DNA of 64,000 bases, from NCBI RefSeq assembly GCF_029962835.1, contig NC_080574.1:23410001-23474000 (forward strand), written 5' to 3'. Shown one piece after another: positions 49,199-59,500 of this stretch. A model generated the notes under the pieces. That model saw only the letters and a list, made by a program, of their open reading frames with translations, was not told where the DNA came from and did no database searches. Source of the DNA: Magnolia sinica (taxonomy: Eukaryota > Streptophyta > Magnoliopsida > Magnoliales > Magnoliaceae). How positions within the stretch are numbered: the stretch's first letter is position 1; every line of letters starts with the position of its first letter. Position numbers and translations under genes: made by a program.

Positions 49199-49454
49199 AT
49201 CTCATACACGTTAAGTCGTTTACCTTACAGAAGCATTGGGCACGCTATTTCAAGGCTAATGGCAGCCACGCATGAGTTATTCATCAAGAAAACAAGATAT
49301 AGAAAAATAGAAAAATGGAATGTATAAGGTAGACGATGTTGCATATGAAAAGGAAAACCAACCTTAGAATTGAACCCAGTCAAGCTGGGCCTCGGCTCGA
49401 ATTCAGTTCAGCTCGGCTCGGTATTTGAGCCTGATTGGGCAACTCAGCTCAACT
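49199..49454 (+). repeat. Direct repeat, copy 1 (about 256 bp)
   Basis: It runs from ATCTCATACACG to CTCAGCTCAACT and is nearly the same as 49768-50022, with about ten differences by eye. It includes an AAGCTGGGCCTCGGCTCG zone. The two copies are separated by 313 bp containing part of a fold-back repeat (GTGGGGTCC near 49513, CATCATGGTGGGACC near 49607). Confidence 0.85.
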
Positions 49455-49767
49455 CATGTGGCCCCAAAGAAGTTTTCAATGGTAAGTATTCAATCCACTG
49501 TTGCTTTCTATGGTGGGGTCCACTTGAGCTTTAGGCTACCTATTTTTTGGCCCATGCTTTTAAAATGATCTCAAAAATGGGTGGATGGTGTGGATATAGC
49601 CCACACATCATGGTGGGACCTACACAACTTGCTAACATTGAGTGAAACTGGCACGAGACCCAACTCAATTCCATCTTATCAAATTCCAAGCTTTTTTCCA
49701 TTCCTCCCAAACATGGACTGGAATTGGCACAGGACCAGATGAATCCCATCCCACCTAATCCCTTCTA

Positions 49768-50022
49768 ATCTCATACACGTTAAGTCGTTTACCTTACAGA
49801 AGCATTGGGCACGCTATTTCATGGCTAATGGCAGCCACGCAGGACTTATCCATCAAGAAAACAAGATATAGAAAAATAGAAAATGGAATGTATAAGTTAG
49901 ACGATGTTGCATATGAAAAGGAAAACCAACCTTAAAATTGAACCCAGTCAAGCTGGGCCTCAGCTCGAATTCAGTCCAGCTCGGCTCGGTATTTGAGCCT
50001 GATTGGGCAACTCAGCTCAACT
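49768..50022 (+). repeat. Direct repeat, copy 2 (about 255 bp)
   Basis: The second copy of the 49199-49454 block. After it the sequence continues into a GCTCGAGCTTG / TTCGAGTTGAATTC-rich zone up to about 50400, ending near GTTCATGTGCGGCTCTACTCA. That zone resembles subterminal sequence of another hAT-like repeat. Confidence 0.85.
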
Positions 50023-52520
50023 TGGTCAGCAGCTCGAGCTTGTTCAAGCCAATCTTAAGCTCGATTTTTCGAGTTGAATTCAAGTTCGAGCCTACGAATT
50101 GAGTTCGAGTTTTGGTTTTAAAGTTTTTAATATATATAATATAATTTATTTAAATATATAAATATATATAAAATATTTATATTAAGTAAATTGATCTGAA
50201 TCGAATTAATTCGAATTGAGTCAAGTTCCAAGCCGAGTCGAGTCCAATTTGGCCTAACTCGAACTCAGCTCAAAAAAATTTCGAGCTAAAAAAATCGGCT
50301 CAACTCGACTCAAACCTAGTTTCGAACCGAGTCAAGTCATGCTTTTCTAAATAGAGTCGAGGGAGTTAACCAAGCTAACTTGGTTCATGTGCGGCTCTAC
50401 TCACTAAGTCTCTCAATATATCTCCATCTAACCACTTGCTCTTTTACAACATAATTTTTAATAAAAGATTATTTTCAAAATATAAAAAGAATATTTTAAT
50501 TCTTTTAAAATTAAGTTTCCAAGAGAGAGCTAGTCTTCTCAATTTTGAAATGTATGCTCTTATTATTTATAGAGAACCTCCAAACATTTTATTTATTTAT
50601 TTATTTATTTTTATTATTATCATCTCCTACACAACAGTCTATACTACTGTAAGTCTGTAATTGCTGGATGCCAAATAAAATACGAAACAGAATTCCAACA
50701 ACTTGATCTGAGTTTATTTATACTTGGATCAGAACATAGATTTAGCTCAGAGGAATTTAAATAAGATGCGATAATCCTTATAGATTCACCATACCTAATA
50801 CACTATTGGCTCTGATAACAATTGTAAGATTTGATAATGCGGAATTGCCAAAAGACCTCATTGTGCATTAGATATGGAGAACTAAAGGGGCTAGATGGCT
50901 TACCTTTTTATGACGCCATTGCGAGAGATAGGATGCTGAGATCTTCCTCTCCTTACACCCTTTTAGAGAAGTTGTAATGTGACTGTAACTTCTGTCGATG
51001 GTGTTGGATTGAAGACCCAGCCTAGTTTTATAGTTACAGAATGTAGATGAGTTTGAAACCTATCAAAACTCCTCTCCATATGGCTCCACATGAATTTGAT
51101 AATCTTAATTCCTTTAAAACATTGTGTGTATATTACAGTTGTAGCACTCCACCCCTTACATGAATTTCTAAATGTATCACAATCTAATGGAGCTCATTGG
51201 TAAACTTGATCACATTATCCAACTCTTAGAATAATCGAGACCATTGATCAAAAGGCCCACCTTATAGGATTCTTACAATATGCCCATTAGAATTGTCAAT
51301 CAACATGACTTTAGGGTTTGTGGGCGGGCACTCAACTTAAAAGCCATGTGATGAAAGATTCCAACTACCAAATATAGTCATGAGTAGGTTTTATCAGACG
51401 CTAGTAAATAGCTTGTATCTTAACATGCTACTTTCATAGAAAGATTGATTTTTAGCCATGAAATTTTTGGCCATATTCTTCTTTTTGGTTTTTTTTCTTC
51501 TTTTGTTTTATTTATTTATTTATTTTGGCCTCTTGGCTTTTTGTTTAGTTTACTTGTCTTACATTGATCACTGGTGTTTTTTCAGAATAATATTTGTGTA
51601 TTTGTATATATAAAAAAGATTAAAGTACAACTATTTTCATGTATTTGCGTACAAAGGAAGATTAAAGTGCATGCACAAAATCTCATAAAACCCTTAGAAA
51701 AATGAAAAATCATGGATTTCGATTTTCCTTCTATTGTTTGTTTGAATCTGGATTCCAAATTTCCTTCTTTTTTTTTTGGGAAAAGCTGAAAAACAAAAAT
51801 CTGATTTTTCAACATTACCTTTTTTGCCCAAACAAAGGAAAAGTATATTATTTCATTCAAAAGTTTTCCATGTCCCAGCAATTCTTTTAAGAACGTTGAA
51901 AATAGCATAGGACAACAAACATTTCATGAAAATATTTTTAAATTGGGAGTGCTGAATCATATGCCATGTGGCAATTTGAAAGCTCTTTGGGAAAAAAACA
52001 AATCTCTAAAGATTCTTTTGAAAAAATCTGTTAAACACCATCTGTTCCTCTTGTTGGGGGAGATTTTGAAATTATTTTCACCGAATTTTTATTAGACAAT
52101 ATTATTGTGAAAATTTGGTGATATTCTAAAATCTCTGCAGTTTTTATGTTTTTGTGATTTTAGCAGAAAAAAAAATCATTTAGAAATTAAAATAATTCGT
52201 TTAATACTTAAAAATCTCAGGGTTTTATTTAATAATTATTTAGCAGTATGTAATAATATTTTTAAATATTTTATTTTCAGAGAAGAATTTCGTGTGAGAA
52301 AAACATCAAGATCTTAAAATGTCCTGAGAAACTCAGGAGCTGGAAATTGGCAAAAATGAGATTTGTGACAGTAATTGCGCCATGCAACTAAAATAAACAT
52401 CATTATTTTCTCAATAATAGCTACGTACAAAGGAAAAGCAGCGTCAGTGGGTTGTTATGACGTTATAACATGGTGTTTTCAAACCTTGCCTGAGCTAATT
52501 GACAGGGCGGACAAGCTTAT
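50023..52520. other. Gene-free, mostly AT-rich spacer
   Basis: The CTCGA-rich zone to about 50400 is followed by AT-rich sequence with an (ATTT)n run near 50590. No protein domain is recognised in the frames, including the 108-residue minus-strand frame at 51582-51908. Confidence 0.45.
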
Positions 52521-52862
52521 TTGATACTCTGGAAAGTGCGAAAGTTGATACTCAGTCATTTACAATTTCCACGCGTAGCATGGATGGATCAACTCGCATC
52601 AAACTTGTCCAACTTGCGGGACCCACTACAGATAATTGATAAGCGCAAATTGAACAATCTTAACCCTGGCTATTTTCATCTCAGCCGTTCAATGAATGTA
52701 TGCTAATCAATTATTTAAGTAATTGAATTGCACTCAATTTCTGTTTACGGTCTATAGAAAGTGGGTATTAACATTTAGATGGTTAGTTTGAGTTAATTTT
52801 ATGCCACGTTTACAATTTCTTAGTGCCTGTGTATCAGCCATCAAACTCTGCCAGAGTATCAA
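52521..52862. mobile_element. MITE, TTGATACTCTGGC family (copy 2)
   Basis: The ends TTGATACTCTGG and the reverse complement of GCCAGAGTATCAA are inverted. The right arm carries the TGATACACAGGCACTAAGAAATT extension seen in copy 1. It is 342 bp long, with no clear target duplication. Confidence 0.75.
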
Positions 52863-53179
52863 AGTTTTCTATAGTTCCTCATTGAATGGGCAGTTATTGA
52901 TTTGTTACTGTTATTTTCTGAGCAATATTAAAACACACACAGCCCTATTAAATGGCCAATTCTTCGGAGGTTACTAGCGTTTGATAGTCTGTGGAGCCCA
53001 AGTGAACCCGCGCGATATGATCAACACAGACCGTTGGATAGGAAAAATCACAACCACATGAGGTTTTTTTTATTTAGGGTCATTTGCAACTCAATGGTCC
53101 ACATGCATAGTGATTTCTTAGTTACTCCAACAAGCTGAGTGTTGAATTTTATATTTGATTTCTTAGTTAATCGAAGGAG

Positions 53180-54300
53180 ATGAACTCCTCCGAGAGCAAG
53201 GAGATCATATGAGAGCTTGTAATAGGAGGTAAATGGGAAATGAAATTTAAAGTAAATGAATTCAAAATGAAATTGAAAGTAAATGAATTAGAGGATAAAT
53301 GAGTTACACAATTTTGTTTGAATGGAAGTAAAATAAAATGCATTGAACTCTAAATATTTTGTTTGAAGGGAGTAAATGGAGAATTGGAATGCATTTGAGT
53401 TTTTTAATATACTCATAGGAACATATGTGATATCCTAAATTATTGGACATGTATGATATTTGACAAAATGATTGCAATAATCCAATTAAAAAATATACTT
53501 AGTAAAATATTTTTAAAAAAAATAAAAAATTTGAACTTTAGGTGAGCAATAAACATAAAGATCACAAACAAGCAATTTGCCAACGTTTTTTACCAACATT
53601 TAGACGCCCAACCTTTGGATGGTTTTTATCATTCTATTAGTATTATTTTAGTAATATAGTTAATAATTGAATTATTTCGGAGTATAATTAGGCTTTGTTC
53701 AAAAGTGTCTTTCACGCCCATTTACTTCCAAATCTTTTCTCAGATTTCATTTGCTGGCATATTTAATCTTAGCTCATTTCATTTTCATGCATTTACTCCT
53801 ATTCAAACAAATTATTTATGCCTATTAATTTCATTTTCATGCATTTACTCCCATAAGCAAATTACCTCCTACCCCCACCCTCTTCTAGTAGGGAACAGGC
53901 AAATCTATGTGGGGGCCTACCATAATGTATCAATTTATCCACGCCGTTCATCCCTTTTCTCATATCATTTTAAGGTATAAGCCCAAAAATGAGGCAGATC
54001 CAATGCTTGAGTGGACCACACCACAAATGACTCTTGCATTTAATGCAACACAAGGTGATTGTGGTCTACTTGAGCATTGAATCTGCCTCATTTTTGGGCT
54101 CATACCTTAAAATGATATGAGAAATAGGATGGACAGATACATCACGGTGGACCGCCACACAGATCTGCACGTTCCTACTTAGAGACGGGCATGGTAGGAC
54201 ACAATCTGCTTCCAACGCACCTCAGGAGGCCATTTACCTCCATTTACTCCCAATTCCTCCCCTTCGCTCCCATTTAATCCAATTCTAATGACCCCCTCTC
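53180..54300. mobile_element. GTAAATG-rich MITE-like element containing a nested fold-back MITE
   Basis: The left zone repeats AAAGTAAATGAATT and GGGAGTAAATGG units. The right zone repeats CATTTACTCC, including CCATTTACTCCCAATTCC after the nested insert. The interior shares wording with 22291-22985 in reverse orientation. A smaller palindromic MITE is inserted at 53887-54179. Outer limits are approximate. Confidence 0.5.
53887..54179. mobile_element. Nested fold-back MITE
   Basis: The left end AGTAGGGAACAGGCAAATCT and the reverse complement of the right end (AGTAGGAACGTGCAGATCT) are inverted. The arms continue as a near-perfect hairpin with TCATATCATTTTAAGGTATA and its complement. The centre lies near 54038. 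It resembles the repeat at 8567-8805. Confidence 0.7.
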
Positions 54301-55920
54301 CTTAGGCTACTTAATTAAGAAATTTTTTTTTTGTTTTGAAAGTAGAGGTATTATTACAGCAAAACATAGGCAGTATTTGATGTTTCCATCATGGGGTTCT
54401 GTTTACAGCTATATGAGAACCTGTAAATGTAAAACAGGCATGCACATTGCATGCCAACGGAATCAAGCAATTAGTACGCATGGTACATTGGGTGCAAAGT
54501 CCAGTCCATGTTCAAAGGGCCTGAGTCTAGGCCCAGCTCAGCCCATGAGATGAGCTGTCGGGAGCTTGGGTCCACTATCCAAATACCCAAACCATCCATC
54601 AGTGCTAAATAAAATCAGGCTGATGAGGTGACTCATAGCACACGTGCCAGGCCATGTCCAGCCCAACTAATTGCCAGGTCCAACCACAAGCTCAAGCTCA
54701 GCACAGTGCTAGCCCAAAGCTGGAAGAGGGAACCAAAGTAGTAGTTTTTTTTACCTAAGCATGGACTGATGAGGGGACTCATAGCACACGTGACAATAGT
54801 TCCACTGCATCTGAGACCCAGCCCATTCATGATGGCCTCCCATGAACAGGCCAGGCACAGGCCTGGACAGCCCACTCATCATGCGGGCCTTGCATGTTTG
54901 AGAAATATAGGTGGCTCAAAAAAAAAAAAAAGACTATTACTTTCTGCCAGTGCATTTTCAGTGGGACCCACCTGATCAATAGCTCGTATCCTGGACTACC
55001 AAAAGCACATCTTTGATCAAATGCCATGTCGCGTTTGACAGTGCGGGACATAAACCATCCAATAGGAATATAAACCGAAGGGATATATGATTTAGTCGGG
55101 CCCATTTTCTAACATGTAGAACCCTTTTACGTTTTGCAGCAGAAGGGAAGGGGTGTATATGTACAAAATGGTAGCTGTAAATAAAGGCCGGTCATCTCTC
55201 ATATAGGCCACAATGCAGAAAAATGAATTTATCGTTAAAGAAATCACATATATGTGTCGACCGCGCCAGATGACCAGCCGGACTCCTAGGCCAGGCCATC
55301 TACAGTGGGCCCACCTGATGCACCTCTACAGTGGGCCTACCAGTACCAAATTTTATTCCACTGCAGAAGGCATATGAAACAAGTAACATGGGCTGCAAAG
55401 TGTGAAACAACCACTGCAGGTTTCGCGCACTCTTCCAGCTGATTAACCAACATTGGCCCGTCGTTCAGCAACACACTGATCTTCTAAGCCAAAATTGATT
55501 TTATTTTATTTTATTTTTTTAAAAAAAGAAATTACAATTTGGAGATAAGCAAGCAGAAAGATCAAACTCACATATGCAATTTTAGAAAGAAAAGAAAAAA
55601 AAAAACACTCAGAATGAATATTATTAACAGTTGTATTATTAACACCGCCAGAACTGCCCCATGACTTAAATACCAAATCCAAAGAAAAACATTTGGTTAT
55701 GTAATTGAAGGAGAACGTGAGTAGGAGAGAAAAGGATGAACAGTTGTCTACATTCCTATTACTAACTTGAAGATGTCGCTGTGAAAGCAACATTCTAAAA
55801 CTCAAGGATTTGATGATGAGTTGAGGACTCGTTGCCATTTGACAAGAATCAGTCAAGTACTCGGACAGTTGACTGAGTATTTCAAAGTACCAGATCTGTG
55901 TTGAGTCAAAGAGCACTTAC
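54301..55920. other. Gene-free spacer
   Basis: GGCCCAGC/GGGCTG-rich repeat wording is present at 54520-54900, and two copies of an ACTCATAGCACACGTG word are near 54631 and 54777. The 136-residue minus-strand frame at 55506-55916 directly continues the candidate exon at 55921-56051 but has no recognised domain. Confidence 0.4.
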
Positions 55921-56051
55921 CTCCCATCCTTCAACCTCTTGCATCTCTACATCGCCAAATCCCTCACGGTAAAAAGCTTCAAATGCAGCGGGATGCTTCC
56001 TGGCTAATAAGCACAGTTCAGTATTGCCACTGAGATAAAGGTTCCAAGAAA
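55921..56051 (-). other. Candidate unassigned exon downstream of the RUS gene
   Basis: Minus strand: an acceptor-like TTGTGCAG precedes 56051 and a strong donor GTAAGT follows 55921. The 131-bp interval between them is open in a phase that reads SWNLYLSGNTELCLLARKHP, continuing through HPAAFEAFYREGFGDVEMQE. The amino-acid composition looks protein-like, but I do not recognise the family. It lies about 470 bp downstream of the RUS stop on the same strand. It could be an exon of an alternative RUS transcript, of a separate gene, or a remnant. Confidence 0.35.
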
Positions 56052-56523
56052 CTGCACAACAAAACTTCCCACTTCTAACTTGTAAAACCAGAATGCTCAC
56101 AAGCAATGTGTACAGTAACATTGGTACATGAGATTTTGGAAACTCACTAACCCTAGTCTTGTATATAACAAAATGGCTCACAAGCAAAATGTGTCTACCC
56201 ATATAAGAGACTGGAAACTCACTAACCCTAGACTTCATGTATACCAAAAGACTCATGAACTCGTAATGTTCTTTACAGCTTATGGAAACAATTAATTTTT
56301 GAACATTGGAGAATGGACATGCTTGTGAAGTTGAGAGCGCAGATGGCAAGGGTGTTGTAGTGATTGAATACAGCAAAGGAAGAAAAGACCAACTGCACTG
56401 GATCAGCAATATCTACGGCTGGATATCATGCGAGAGTCTGCATATGCCCCACATCTCAACTTTTGGCTAGACCTTCCAAATCCCAGCTCGAAAGTGCATG
56501 AAAGCAAAACCTTTCTGAGGCTT

Positions 56524-59500
56524 TCAAGTCTGCAGTAAACAAAGGCGAGCTCGCCCAGGGTTGAGCAGAGACTCTGACATCACCCATCCCTGCAAAAAAT
56601 AAGACGATGATGCTTTGAAAGAATAAATCCATTGCTGTTTCAATATTAATGGCCAATCAGGAAATATTAAAGATTTAAAAAAAAAATAAAATGCTGTGCG
56701 TTCTTTTAACTGCGCACATGTCCATGTGATGGACATGACCCTATTTTCTTTTTGACAAGGACGATTTATTTTTAAATCAAATTGCTCTCTAAGACGTCAC
56801 CCGGGATGTAAGAAAAGAGCCTTATCATTTTTCATCATTTTGCATAGCTCATATGCTATTTACATAGTTTTCATGCTGCCTATTTTTCTGAATAACTTCT
56901 ACAAAATCCATAACTTGTGTAAAATCATCTTCACACGATGATATTAAAATATAACTGGACAGACAAATCAACTCGATGGCTTTCATAGAATTCCCATCTG
57001 ATAGTGCATTTCAAGTCTACCTTGCATGGTAACTATACTAATTTTTCGTATTTTCTGACTTTTCCTTATCTTTCAGTATTCTTACGCTATATATTTAAGA
57101 TAGATGCACCAGCATATCAGGCATCTCAAAAGCCATCATGTCTAAGACCCTGCATTAGGGTCCAACACTCATGGCTACCTTGAAGTAACATAGAAAGGCA
57201 TGGTTGTTCAAGAGCACCTGTTCTGCAGCTTTCCTTTTAAAGAGCACATATGAAGTTGAAACAATATTGCAAGACTCAGCAATCTGAGACGCAAAATCAA
57301 CAGTTGTAGGCATGAGATGGGTTGATAAGGATCTTTCAGAATCTGATTGGTCCAAGACACCATGCTCCCTTGAAGCCTGCTTCTGATTTGATGAACGGAT
57401 GAAATGTAGAAGTACATGAGCCTGCAACATCGGAAGATTGTAGTGACACATAAAAAGACCAGAGCTTTTGTCTGGAACCAAGCAATATACAGGAGCTAAA
57501 CTCACATGGAAAGCCGCTTTTAGAATATCATCGGACTTTGCTTGATCTTTCAGCAATGCATAAACATTACCTTTTGAAGGATTATAGGTTACCATGTATT
57601 TTTCTCTCTGCAGCACAAATAAAGAAATTGTCAATGCTAAAGATAAGAATGCTGTTTCCTTGAAAGATTGTACAGAGGAGGTTTCTAAGGATACCTCAAA
57701 CAAGGGTTCGATCGAGAGGAATGAAGCCGGTTCTTGAAAGGCATCTCTAAATCTCGGTCCTGCAAAACAGTCCAGACAGACATGAGTTTGACAGACATTA
57801 AAAAAAAAACATAAGAAACAACTGTGAACCACGTACCTAAAACAATAGGTCGGTCTTTTGACCATGGAAGAGTGAAGATGTTTTCCACTGAATTCCCTTC
57901 CTTTAATGAGGGAACGTGCCCTGCAGATTAGAAGAGCAAACAAAGCCATAAGAAATAGGGAAAATCCAAAACTAATGTTAAAAGCAAAAAGAATGACTTG
58001 GGAAATCAGTCATGTCTCTCTACTCGAACCACTCGATGGAGAACTCAGCAGCTTGTCCAAGTGGGGATGAGAAGTGGCTACAATCGAAAGAAAAAGAAGA
58101 AATCATGGAAAACAAAGTAGCAGAGGAAAACCCATGCTATAGAAGAAAGATTTTTATTTACGCATGAACTTTGGCCTTTTTTAAAATTCGAAAAATCAAA
58201 TGCTTTAATGATTGTTTTGCTGTTTTAATCATGCTCATTTGATGTGTTAATCATAGTAGAACATGTTAATGTAGCATTTTACAGATTTGGGGTGCCATTT
58301 ATATATTTTTTAATATTTTTTCTATTTACGCATGAATTTTGGCCCCTTTTTTAAAATTCGAAAAATCAAATTTTAATGGTTGTTTTGCTGTTTTAATCAT
58401 GCCATTTGATGTGTTAATCATAGCAGAACATGTTAATGTGCATTTTACAGATTTGGGGTGCCATTTTATATTTTTAATATTTTTTCTATTTACGCATTTA
58501 TTTTGGCCCTTTTTTTGAAAATTTGAAAAATCATTTTTTAATGATTCTTTTGCTGTTTTAATGACATCATATGATGTGTTAATCATAGTAGAACATGTTA
58601 ATGTGCATTTTACAGATTTGGGGTGCCATTTTATATATTTTTATATTTTTTCTATTTACGCATTTATTTTGGCCCTTTTTTTGAAAATTCGAAAAATAAT
58701 TTTTTAATGATTCTTTTGCTGTTTTAATGATTCCATATGATGTTTTAATCATATTAGAAAATGTTAATATGAATTTTACAGATTTGGGGTGCCATTTTAT
58801 ATTTTTTTATATTTTTTCTATTTACGCATTTATTTCGGCCCTTTTTTGAAAATTCGAAAAATCATTTTTTAATGATTCTTATGATGTATTAATGAAGTCA
58901 TATGAAATCTTAATCATAGTAGAACATGTTAATGTGCATTTTACATATTTGGGGTGCCATTTTATATTTTTTTTAATATTTTTTTCTATTTACGCATTTA
59001 TTTCGGCCCTTTTTTTGAAAATTCGAAAAATCATTTTTTAATGATTCTTTTGCTGTTTTAATGATGTCATATGATGTGTTAATCATAGTAGAACATGTTA
59101 ATGTGCATTTTACATATTTGGGGTGCCATTTTATATTTTTTTTTATATTTTTTTCTATTTACGCATGAATTTTGGCCCTCAAAAATAATTGCAAACACCT
59201 AAATGTAAGATATTTTCATATTACATTCATTCTAATATATCTATCATTGATAGTAGATAGTTAGAAAATTAAATATATGAATTTTGTAGTCAAATTCAGG
59301 TTATCTGGTTCATAAATTCATCAGACAGTCTGATACAACTTCTCACCAAAGAGTGGACCGTTACACCACCATAAACATGTTCCAATTTATAAATGAATGC
59401 ATATTTGGAATGCTTAGAATATTCCGGATTTAATCCATATTTTTCATATTTTTTTGACGAAAAAAAAATTTTGCACCGTTACGGGCTGTTACGCCCCCGT

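Noticed and set aside
55906-56409. A 167-residue minus-strand protein-coding gene
   Set aside because: Only its last part (55921-56051) looks protein-like and it is bounded by splice-like signals. The remainder resembles untranslated or intron sequence.
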